Origin: Pseudoips prasinana
Lineage: Eukaryota; Arthropoda; Insecta; Lepidoptera; Nolidae
DNA: 64,000 bases
Assembly: GCA_951640165.1 (NCBI GenBank)
Contig: OX621259.1
Location: 3,534,001-3,598,000, forward strand
Direction: 5' to 3'
Made by a program: the position numbers and the translations under genes. Positions 11,734 through 20,641 of this stretch are shown piece after piece. The notes beneath the pieces are model-generated. The model made no database searches, was not told the origin of the DNA, and worked only from the letters and a program-made list of their open reading frames with translations. The stretch's first letter is position 1; each line of letters opens with the position of its first letter.

Positions 11734-11983
11734 TAATGTAAATACTAGATATAAGAATAATCTCATACTGCATACTACCCGTCTCCACAAAATAAGTAAC
11801 TCTTTTATGGGGCAATGTATAAGATTCTATAACAAACTTCCCAATGATATTAGAGAATTATCTACGAATAAGTTTAAAAGAATTATTAAAGCCAAATTGT
11901 GTAGCAGGGCATATTACAAAATTTCTGATTATTTAAGTGATAAAAGTGCTCGGGATGGAGTTGTTCTGAGTCAACACACATGA
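11734..11983 (+). pseudogene. Jockey reverse transcriptase, C-terminal part
   Basis: It continues the split ORF: NTRYKNNLILHTTRLHKISN, SFMGQCIRFYNKLPNDIREL and NKFKRIIKAKLCSRAYYK, the standard C-terminal signature of lepidopteran Jockey elements. It ends at a TGA and is followed directly by the element's 3' UTR. Confidence 0.9.
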
Positions 11984-12165
11984 TTGTAATTAATCTTAAG
12001 TATATTTTATTTTAAAAAAGGATTCCTACTGAGTTTTCTGGCAGTGTTTCTCAGTAGCTGCCACGTCATGCACTGCACGGTAGGGCAAAAAAAATATGAC
12101 GATTCCACATAAATGTAAAATTTTTACGGAATAAAGTTACTTTGACTTTGACTTTGACATACCCA

Positions 12166-12552
12166 AACTGTGATTTCTAAGAATTTTATCGAATGTTTTA
12201 AATTATGTTCGTTTAACTTTCCATGAAAGTTTCTCTTTTGTTGTTTCGTGTTTATCTGTGGTGCGATAAGTACTAAATAAATATTCTAGAAATAATATAT
12301 TAAATCAGTTATCTGATACATACTGGCAGCTTTATCTTAGCAAAGAGATCCTCGATATAATGAATAAGTAATGAATGTCTGTGTGTAAGTATTATCTCCA
12401 GTATTAATTATCCCGACTGTCAAGATTAATTTTCGTTCCCATTATTACGAGTAGTTTGACTAATTTCCTAGTATCGTACTTAATTGCTTCCAGTGAATTA
12501 TTAAAGAGGCGCTCATAGCGATATGGTCTAACGCCAACCAGCCCGTCGATAT
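12166..12552. other. No recognised feature
   Basis: AT-rich sequence. Nothing supported. Confidence 0.5.
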
Positions 12553-12656
12553 GTAGTATATCAGTCATCTCGTTACCGTAGTACAAGCTCTGCTTAGTTT
12601 GGGATCCGATGGCCTTGTGTGAATAATGTCCCAGGATATTATTATATTTATTATTA
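12553..12656 (+). mobile_element. SINE family 1, 3' half
   Basis: ATGTAGTATATCAG, GTAGTACAAGCTCTGCTTAG and GTGTGAATAATGTCCCAGGATATTATTA match the tail of the full copy at 57778-58045. Confidence 0.85.
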
Positions 12657-13150
12657 TTTCTGTATTTATCGATGCATATAAAAACAAAAATAAATATTCC
12701 CGGAATCTTTTCGTTTCTTTATCATTATATTTTTATTCGTCGACACAATTTAATTATCATAGCGAGTAGGTTCTGCCACTCTTTATTTATTCCTGATTTA
12801 AATATTCAGCGCAGTGAGATTCAATTATCTCTCATCCTAAATGTTTATGTGCGGAATAAGTCTCGAGAATAAAATGTATAAATATATTTTACTTACATTG
12901 ATAGCGAAGATATATTTGATGTTATTTTGAACGCTGATGAAATTTAAATAATAAATTCATAACATTAGATGCAGTTCAATTTATATCATTTATTTGCTCG
13001 AATAAGGCTAGAATCAAATGATTATGAATTATGAATCCAAAATGAATGCAATAACATTGAGGATATATTTTTGATAAAATTATTAAAAATAGATAAGTAA
13101 TTAAATTATTCTGTTAAATAACGAGATTAGTAAATCTAATTATATTCCTT
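12657..13150. other. No recognised feature
   Basis: AT-rich; no coding or repeat signal I can support. Confidence 0.5.
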
Positions 13151-13290
13151 TCTCCCTTCACTACCTGGGTTGCTTGGAAGAGATCACACTTTGTGATAAG
13201 GCCGCCAATTGTACTGTTATAATTTGCATGTTGTCGCTCTGTATTATTTCTTTAGGTGTACAATAAAGAGTTTATCTACCTATCTATCTA
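13151..13290 (+). mobile_element. Non-LTR 3' UTR fragment
   Basis: GGTTGCTTGGAAGAGATCAC..GTGATAAGGCCGCC..TGTACAATAAAGAG, ending in a (TATC)n tract. It is the same 3' UTR as that of the element ending at 23945. Confidence 0.75.
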
Positions 13291-13654
13291 TCACTGTAAA
13301 CAGCTAATTTCACTTAATTAATTCTTTATATTCATATCGTGAAATAGCCACGGTATATTCATGTTTAATGATTTAGGTTAGTAATATTCAATTTGTATAG
13401 ATATTTCTATTTCCCAAACTGTTACCCAAATTAATGGAATCATCAATAATCAAATGCAATCACCGCAAATTAAATTATTGGGATTAAATTTAAACTGGAT
13501 TTGTATAATGCAATGGCTGAATAAATCTATTCAATGTTACCGCAATGCATTTGATTGTGTGGTTTTGTTAAACTTTCAACAAAAAAATATTTAATTCATA
13601 CAAATCGAGTTTCAGTGTTCTATGTTTTGGTTTACGTACATATAATATATTTAT
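13291..13654. other. No recognised feature
   Basis: AT-rich; nothing supported. Confidence 0.5.
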
Positions 13655-13880
13655 TATTGCAGCCTATTACTGTCTACTGAAGGACTTCTCACAATGAGAT
13701 GCCGTCGTCCACCTCGCTGGTTTAGTGCGGGTTGGCAGACTTCACATGCTATCAAAAACATTCGGGAGTACTCTTAAACACGCTGGTTTCTCCACAATGT
13801 TTTATTCACCGATATAACTCTAGACCACTGACTCAACAGTTCAACGGTCTGGCCACTAGGCTATCCCGACTTATACTAAC
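13655..13880 (+). repeat. Lepidopteran interspersed repeat fragment
   Basis: CCTATTACTGTCTACTGAAGG, TGCGGGTTGGCAGACTTCACA and CCACTAGGCTATC, in this order, belong to a repeat I know as abundant in moths and butterflies (probably a non-LTR or SINE 3' end). It is degraded, with no intact frame. Confidence 0.6.
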
Positions 13881-14092
13881 ACAAAGAGCCCAATTGTATT
13901 CTTTGCCTAGATCTAATGTAAAGATTTCAGCGCTCGTAACTTTACACGGAACCCTGGAAAACAATACTTATAGTTAAGTGATGTTAAGCATAGCGTTCAC
14001 TTGTTTTATGTCAAAAGAGACCCTGCCGAGTACACACTATGTAATAGCATTATTTGTCCGTGTATTATGCCAAATCTAATGCCAATGTCAAA

Positions 14093-14549
14093 TAATCGAA
14101 TATCAATTTATTGAGCACTATAAATCGAATGTCTAAATACTCTTTGCTCTCAGATCTTTTTAGTAATTTAACATAGACAAATATTAAAGCAAAATTAAAA
14201 AATATTTTTGTAGCTTCCATCGAGTGGTGGAATTGTAACAGTGTGTATTATGTAGATAGTAAGTTATTTAGATCTTAGTGGTTTTGTAAATTATAATGAA
14301 TAAAAATAAACTGAAAAAGAAAGTTCATATCATCGAAAGGTTAATAAATCGAATATATTCTACTAGACAAGTAAATTAGGTTATGTTAGCACTGCCAACA
14401 AATAAAATTGCCGAAACAAATCAATGTATCATTTCTGAAGGTTAAATTCGATTAAATTTTCGATATATTAACCATTCAATATTATGAACTTTCGAGATTA
14501 TTTATTTAGATATTCGATTTATGGTAGTTGATCAATTGATATTCGATTA
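14093..14549. repeat. AT-rich foldback element
   Basis: Arms at 14093-14140 and 14501-14549 are imperfect inverted repeats built on TAATCGAATATCAATT and TAAATCGAAT(G/A)TCTAAATA. An inner inverted pair, GAAAGTTCATA..GGTTAATA, lies at about 14319-14355 and 14455-14497. It is probably a MITE; no target duplication is resolved. Confidence 0.6.
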
Positions 14550-14862
14550 GATATTTGACATTCGATTTATTTCATAGTACATCCTTATTTCGTTAATATT
14601 GTATTTCTGTGGGTGAATTAAGTTGTCTGATCTAATCGGAGACGCTACGGTTACCACTGATCATCAGATGCACTGTATACTTTTATTTGTTATTATAAAG
14701 CCATACTTAGGTAAACCGCACGCCTAAGTACTTTACCTTGCCAATTACTTCCGGATCGCTACGAGTGCTTTGAACTTGAATAGTAATTATCCCAAATCTG
14801 AGCGAAAATGTCATGTGGTTTTCGGTCGTTGTTCCTTAATATTCTACGTGTTATTATTTTAG

Positions 14863-14975
14863 ATCGAGAACTTGGATCCGATCGTGTTGGACGTGTGGAT
14901 AGAGGCAGTGGGACCGGTGCTACAAATGGCTCTCAAACCGATCCTATCAAAACCGGAGGAATATCCAACGTTGTG
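14863..14975 (+). CDS. Host gene exon 1 of those visible
   Basis: A 113-bp open stretch between acceptor TTATTATTTTAG and donor GTACGT, translating as IENLDPIVLDVWIEAVGPVL.. and ending ..SKPEEYPTL plus two bases. It has codon-like composition unlike the surrounding AT-rich DNA. The end phase (2) matches exon 2, whose first base completes a Trp codon. Since the same phase agreement holds across all five junctions, I treat it as part of one real gene. The family is not recognised from this piece. Upstream exons must exist, because there is no start codon, and I could not find them. A short RTE derivative sits 46 bp after the donor. Confidence 0.75.
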
Positions 14976-15021
14976 GTACGTATTTATAAATCTTACTTAA
15001 TTTTTATATACCTGACTGACG

Positions 15022-15262
15022 GCCTAGAGTATCGCCATCCCATCTCATCCCGTGAGGGGCGTAGAAGTCGTTCCAAAGGAATATCTATCAGGGAACGGGC
15101 AGCAGCGTCTCTCTGTGTACTATGACTATCATACTGCGATCGCCAACCCGTCTGCCAAGCGTGACGATAGCATATCCCTCCAATTTATAGACACAACTCC
15201 ATTGTGGAAATATTTTGGGGAGGCCTTTGTCCAGCAGTGTACATCATTCGGCTGACATGATG
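15022..15262 (+). mobile_element. Short RTE derivative (head plus tail)
   Basis: ACGGCCTAGAGTATC...ATCTCATCCCGTGAGGGGCGTAGAAGTCG...ACTGCGATCGCCAACCCGTC is the RTE 5' UTR; TTTGGGGAGGCCTTTGTCCAGCAGTG...GGCTGACATGATGG is the RTE 3' end. A 40-bp linker differs from the copy at 6597, so the joint is variable. Confidence 0.8.
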
Positions 15263-15554
15263 GTTTATGTCATGTAGCTATTTTATTTTATTTTTGTTTA
15301 TTTTATTTTAAAATTTTGAAAACTTACAGCTTAGGTTACAATTATTTCAGATTAATAAAAAAAAAGATGACCAGTTAAAAGTTTTTACAAATAACTTAAT
15401 AAAAACATAATTTATACGAAGGCAAGTAATTAGAGAATAAGTTACCGAACAATGTTAAAGCTGTCTAGCTACCGCCAGCACTCAGTCAATAAATGTACTT
15501 TAAGCAAAGCAGTCTATTATTTCGCAGTTTATAGTTGATTTTTTAATATAAGGT

Positions 15555-15950
15555 TTACGGTTAGCCTAAGAGGCTTTCATTGCTTCACGGGACAATAGAG
15601 ATGAGAGTGGGCTCAAGCGGTCTAGCAAATAAAACTACATAGGCAGGACACAGCGTTCATTCGCTCAAAGAGCAGCCCGACTGGGGAAGTACCTCCACCT
15701 TACAGAAGACATTCCTTAATAATAACATTAATAACTTAAATGTTGTGTTTTTGCGTGTAAGAAAGGTCGCCAGAGCTCATCGGAGTAGGAGGAAGGGTCA
15801 GCAACACTTGTTTGCTGAGTCTTAAAGGCCGGCAACGCACTCGCGACTCCTCTGGTGTTGCGAGTGTCCATGACCGGCGGTGATCGCTTGCCATCAGGTG
15901 ACCCACTTGCTCGTTTGTTGCCCTCTGATATATATATAAAAAAAATACAA
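15555..15950 (+). mobile_element. Lepidopteran SINE or non-LTR 3' unit
   Basis: It contains CTTCACGGGACAATAGAGATGAG, CAGCCCGACTGGGGAAGTACCTCC, GGCAACGCACTCGCGACTCCTCTGGTGTTG and ATCAGGTGACCC, and ends in an A-rich tail. It is non-coding. I recognise this block order as a common lepidopteran retroposon. Confidence 0.65.
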
Positions 15951-16550
15951 ATACGAGATCTCGTAAAATGAAAACATAAAGGTAGAGTAATGAAATTCGT
16001 TATGAAATAAATATAATTTCCATGCGCGGAGTCTCATTCAATTATATTTAAACACGGAGCTTTTAAACATAAACAAGATACACAATATGGTTGTTAGGAG
16101 CATGTACCAAAATAATATTACTACTATTTAAAAAAAAAAACTCTATTCCCTCTTGAACTTTTCTATAATGTAAAGTTTTAATGCTGTGGTCGTCTATAAG
16201 TGTTGCAGCACTATTATTTTTAAGTATGTACGTGTCCTATAACTGCATGAGTGTATGTAACGTTGACGATCCTTAAATAAATAAGATAACGAATTGAAAT
16301 TTAATTAAAAAGCAAGTTTTAGGTTAAACAAAATTAGAATACGTTTTTATTGGCGTAGACTTTAAAAAAGCGCTTTTAAATAGTCCGAAAATGTTTGTAT
16401 TTAAGTAAATATAACTAATTAAATGCTTGAGCCCCTGTTTATCTCTAGTATCTTCTGAAGAAGAAATAATTGCTGACATCGTCTTGGTAAACTCTCGTAA
16501 GTGTGAGCCCATGTGTGTTTCCCATCAACATAGTCGCGGGTTGTCGGGCT
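15951..16550. other. No recognised feature
   Basis: AT-rich up to 16400, then sequence without similarity that I can name. Confidence 0.4.
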
Positions 16551-16554
16551 TTCG

Positions 16555-16830
16555 GTTACCAGAAAAAAATGCAAAATCCGAGTCAACGAATAAGCAACGA
16601 ACACCCAACTCTTTTTTTCTACGGAGGAACGCAAAAAGTGTCTGTGGTTGGGTATGTCGGACTCGCACCGACTAAACCTACCTGCCGCATGCCGTAGACT
16701 TCTCTTGGCACATGTTGGGAGGAGCCCCGGGAACGCGGGTATGCTGCTCCCGTGCCCCCTTTTGCGCCATGTCCCAGATACTAGAAAAAAAGGCACAACC
16801 GAGTCAACGAAAACCCAAGCCCTTAGACTA
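16555..16830 (+). repeat. Unnamed GC-rich repeat module, copy A
   Basis: 16630-16780 matches 46455-46600 closely (GTTGGGTA(T/C)GT(C/T)GGACTCGCACCGACTA, GCCCCGGGAACGCGGGTATG, TGCCCCC). In this copy the module is flanked by direct repeats of a CCGAGTCAACGAA-containing segment (16575-16612 and 16797-16825). The open frames here in three phases are incidental. The family is unknown. Confidence 0.7.
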
Positions 16831-16910
16831 ACTATACACGTCGTAGTAAAAAAGAATGCTATGCTATTTTCTAAGCAATTTTCTACAAATTGATATTTGT
16901 GCGTATTACA

Positions 16911-17220
16911 TAGGGTTGCCAACTATACTGTTTTGAACAGTATTATGCTGTTTTCCACTAAATTATACTTTTTACTGTTGACCAAAAATAAAGTATACAG
17001 AATACTGTTTACATTTATTTAGTCAGAGGGCGTTCACTGCTCAGTGCAGCGCAGCCACAAACATTGTAAATTAGGAAGTTGTGCGAGAAGCTCTAAAAAT
17101 ATGTATATGTATGTAAAACAATAAATAAATATAATACTGTTAATTTTTCTAAAATACTGTTTAATAATCTTCATAGACATGAATATATGTTATTTCTAGT
17201 AAAAAAAATTGGCAACCCTA
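16911..17220. mobile_element. hAT-type MITE with 8-bp target duplication
   Basis: A 310-bp non-coding element with terminal repeats TAGGGTTGCCAA / TTGGCAACCCTA and a perfect 8-bp duplication GTATTACA on each side (16903-16910, 17221-17228). The 8-bp duplication and TAGGG ends fit the hAT superfamily. Confidence 0.9.
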
Positions 17221-17228
17221 GTATTACA

Positions 17229-17550
17229 TACTATGAAATGAAAGAGAATTGGCTGATATCAAACATAAACTTGGATAGACCCGAGTCAGTTAGGACGGGA
17301 TTTAGCGGCCTCAAGATGTTCCGTCACCGTGAAATGTGTTGTGATTGAGTTATGGGCAGTTTTGTATCTAGGTAACGTTCGGTTGCGAATTGAAGTAAAA
17401 TTATTTCATAGTTCATTTTCACCCTTTTGAAGTTAGGGGAAAGGGGGAACTCGTTAGAAATAGTGTACTAATTTAATTTATCTTGCGCAGACGAAATACT
17501 TAGAAATTACAGAACTAAACTTTCTTGAGAACATCTCTGAATTAGTAACA
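17229..17550. other. No recognised feature
   Basis: No coding, repeat or splice signal supported. Confidence 0.5.
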
Positions 17551-17554
17551 GAAT

Positions 17555-17805
17555 GTTCGACGAGGTCTGTCCATTGTACCATTCACAGCTTGTCAATCTT
17601 ATTTCATTAATCCTTTCTAAATGCCCAATCATCTTAATATACCATTTTCAATATTTGTGACAACATCCTTTTTCACACTGTAGCGCTCTCTTACGTAAGT
17701 ATTTTGTATCTTGTGTTCAAAGTCACATCACACATAGTTCTCGGAGCTCTCATTTCTACTGCATTAATTATCTTTCTGCCATACCCAACTACGTTGTACT
17801 AGTGT
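17555..17805 (-). pseudogene. Non-LTR reverse transcriptase C-terminal remnant (second type)
   Basis: The minus strand reads RKIINAVEMRAPRTMCDVTL, then after a shift RERYSVKKDVVTNIENGILR. This is the pattern of the C-terminal region of a lepidopteran non-LTR group (INAVEMRxLRxxCGVxxxDRxRN...RCGVKxDVVTxIExxMLRW) distinct from the RTE copies nearby. Dead. Confidence 0.6.
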
Positions 17806-18282
17806 TAAGTTAAGGAAGTGAAGTTTCTGTAATTTCCTTGTTCTTTGGTTATAAGTAAAATTTATTTCTACCTTATAATATTCAAATTATGTTAATTACT
17901 CTTCAACATTGTACTAAACATAATTGCCAGTATTTTTTGGAGAAAGTAAATATAATTATGTTCCGTTCCTTTTACCACAAATTTTACTTCATTTTATTGA
18001 CGCTGTTATTTACGATACATTTTCCTAATTGGATCGAATATTGAATTACAACATACCAAACCTAATTAATTAACATTTAATGTTGTTCCTGTACATTACC
18101 TATTTCGAGATTCGACGTCACCTTTTCTACGTTCATGATATAACGAAAAAAAAGAAAAGATCATTTATTTCGCAAAAATAGTAAAAATTTTACTATTCTG
18201 ACAACATATGTAATGTAATTTATTTATATAGTAACACTCGCAATGAAAAGCGTCAATCTAATCTCAAAAATGGGAAATCTTA
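17806..18282. other. No recognised feature
   Basis: AT-rich; nothing supported. Confidence 0.5.
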
Positions 18283-18368
18283 AACTTCATGCACTCCACG
18301 GTAGGGTAAAAAAATATGACGATTCCACATAAATGTAAAATTTTTACGGAATAAATGATCTTTGACTT
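18283..18368 (+). mobile_element. Jockey 3' UTR fragment
   Basis: Near-identical to 12060-12150 (CACGGTAGGG..AAAATATGACGATTCC..TTTTTACGGAATAAA, then TTTGAC). It is a very short 5'-truncated insertion of the same family. Confidence 0.85.
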
Positions 18369-18454
18369 AATTCTGCAGCGAGTTTCGAACCAGCACCATC
18401 TACCAATCCGGGGTAGACGCTCTGTGATAAGCTACAAACGTTTAAGTTAAAATT

Positions 18455-18550
18455 ACAGTCAAAATCTAGCACAGAACAACACTTGTGTCACCCATAAGTA
18501 CTTATTCTGAGTCAGGGTATAGTTTGTGTCCATCAATTAAATGTTTGTAA
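18455..18550 (+). mobile_element. SINE family 3 body fragment
   Basis: CAGAACAACACTTGTGTCACCCATAAGTA..TTCTGAGTC..GTGTCCATCAA matches the body of the SINE at 58200-58400. The sequence just before it (18370-18440) has a reversed B-box-like GTTTCGAACC. Confidence 0.55.
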
Positions 18551-18619
18551 ACTACTATAACTACTAATAAAAAATATATATGATATTTTTATTTTTATAC
18601 CATTCACAATGGGATTAAA

Positions 18620-18900
18620 AGCTGGGAATTGCCATGTCTATTGAATCCAAGCTAAAAAATTGTCCTCCTATAATAGTTAAATATTAATTTTGCATTTATT
18701 TTGCATTACATAATTTTGATTATTTCCAGAAACAAATGAACAGAATGTTCGTACAAACAAATCTATAAAATGACATGTTTCTAAAACAAAAACTGGAAAA
18801 TTGTATTTTAGAGAGAAAGCTGTGAAATTACATGTTTCTAGAAACAAAGCTGGGAAAGGCCATGCTTCTAGAAATCCAGCCGATTGATGGCCCTTATATC
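18620..18900. repeat. Degenerate short tandem repeat
   Basis: The motif CATGTTTCTA(G/A)AA(A)CAAA(G)CTGG(G)AAA(..)CATG recurs about four times at roughly 55-60 bp spacing between 18760 and 18890. No gene. Confidence 0.45.
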
Positions 18901-19560
18901 TTCCATGAGCGTGCAGCAATTGATATGTGCTCAACCGTTAATAAGGTATACCTACATTGACGGTTGAGGACATATCGGTTACAATTTTTTATCCCAATTT
19001 GGAGTTTATGATGGCGATAATAGAATTAATTATAAAAATATTTATTTATGCTAAAATGCCAGCAGGAATATATGTGACTGCAAGTATTCAGTAGTTAAGA
19101 CAGTAATATATAGGTTCAGTGACTTATAAAAACATGTTTGTGTATTGAGAGCAATTCAATTTAAATTCTATTTGCATATTGATACCAATTTAGAAGCAGC
19201 ACACTTTAATATTAAAACACTTGCAATATACAGACAAAAATTTCATATCTAACATTTATGTTAGATATATGATATTTTTGACAGATCTTGTTGTCAGAAC
19301 TTTAACATAATGACATAAAAGAAAGTCCTTCAAATCCACTTTCGACCATAGCCGCTGACCATTTTTATTACTAATTCTACTTTTTACTAACTAGCAAACT
19401 TTACACCTATTTTGTAAAAATTAAGTGAAGTGGACTTCGGTTTTGGTTTGAAATGAACTATTGACGATTCTGGGCTCACTTTTTATAACGCTTATTTCTG
19501 CGGTAAATGGTTTTATTTGTACTAAAAACTCGCGCAGGTGAAATAATGAAGTGGGCTTTA
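18901..19560. other. No recognised feature
   Basis: AT-rich; nothing supported. Confidence 0.45.
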
Positions 19561-19564
19561 TACA

Positions 19565-19875
19565 ATTCATCATATCAGCCGAAAGGGCGTCTTTCGGCAG
19601 CTGGACAAAGGCTTCCCCAAAGATCTCCACAATTGCCGGTCTTGCGCTATCCGCATCCAGCAACTTCCAGCGACCCTCACAAGATCATCGGTCCATCTTG
19701 TAGGGGGCCTGCCCACGCTGCGCCTTCCGGTTCACGGTCGCCACTCGAGAACCTTTCTGTCCCAGAGTGGTCGTCGGGTCTACGAGCTATGTGCCCTGCC
19801 CACTGTCACTTCAGCTTGGCAATTATTCAAGCTATGTCGGTTACTTTAGTTCGCCTGCAGATCTCAGCTTGCATC
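19565..19875 (-). mobile_element. RTE 3' fragment
   Basis: On the minus strand it gives the RTE C-terminus and tail: TGGGCAGGGCACATAGC...GTGAGGGTCGC..GATGCGGATAGCGCAAGACC...TTTGTCCAGC..., ending in ATATGATG. It has a small local duplication near 19582-19596. Non-functional. Confidence 0.85.
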
Positions 19876-20269
19876 TTATGCAATTATTTTATTATAGAGT
19901 ACTAAATTATAGCAACGAGCAGAAAGTGACTTCCTGTTGATAGAATGTAAATTTGAAGCCCAGGCTTTAGTGCGAGCTCTAAAACACGAGTGCAGCTACA
20001 AATGACTATACAGAGTTCATAATCTGATTTTGCATCAACCACCAGCGGAAACTTGTGCGGAACGACCAATACTCAAAACTATACATTCCATATTCAAATC
20101 TTCTAGTATCAAGTCAGCAGATCACTAAATTTGTAGCGTTACTAAACAACCACGGCATCACAAAAGCATTGCTATTTCTTATTTTTTCCCTAATGAATTT
20201 ATGGCGATTTTACTCACTTCCAAAAAATAACAAAATAGTGCTTTTATAATGTTAACGGTTACAAACCGC

Positions 20270-20400
20270 AGTTCTAAATATCTATATATCTGGAATTATT
20301 AATGTATACTTAATTTTAGTATAACAAACATGTTGATACTGTTTACAAGCGTTTTTTAAAGTCTACATGAATCAATATCTTTTCTATTTAATTATTACTT
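20270..20400 (+). mobile_element. Non-LTR 3' end fragment
   Basis: It shares ACAAACATGTT..ACTgTTTACAAGCG..TTTTTTAAAGTCTAC(A/G)TGAAT and the preceding AT-rich run with 37450-37595. The two define one element's 3' end, with T/A-rich tails. Confidence 0.6.
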
Positions 20401-20425
20401 CCTTTATTTTTATCATCAGCCTTTG

Positions 20426-20641
20426 GGCTGCGAGTTGGTGACAGCAGTTTGGTGGTGAGAACATTATGAAACAACTTTAAAATACGTTTTCGTCGTTTAC
20501 GCTTCCTAACGTAAGATACGTTGTTTTCGTCGTTTACGCTTCCTAACGTAAGATACGTTAGGAAGCGTAAACGACGAAAACGTATTTTAAAGTTGTTTCA
20601 TAATGTTCTCACCACCAAACTGCTGTCACCAACTCGCAGCC
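20426..20641. repeat. 88-bp perfect inverted repeat
   Basis: 20426-20513 and 20554-20641 are exact reverse complements (88 of 88), separated by 40 bp. The spacer repeats the inner part of the arm (GTTTTCGTCGTTTACGCTTCC again). It lies just upstream of the non-LTR coding region at 20675. Confidence 0.95.

Larger units (their letters stand above)
9895..12165 (+). mobile_element. Jockey-clade non-LTR element, 5'-truncated and split
   Basis: The reverse transcriptase starts midway (9918), is interrupted at 10669-11733 by a DNA element, resumes at 11734 and ends with a 3' UTR and a (TTTGAC)n tail near 12150. The same 3' UTR (CACGGTAGGG..AAAATATGACGATTCC) recurs at 18283-18368. Confidence 0.9.

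Noticed and set aside
16419..16922. 167-codon minus frame
   Set aside because: It runs across two repeat modules and into a MITE, with no domain; incidental.
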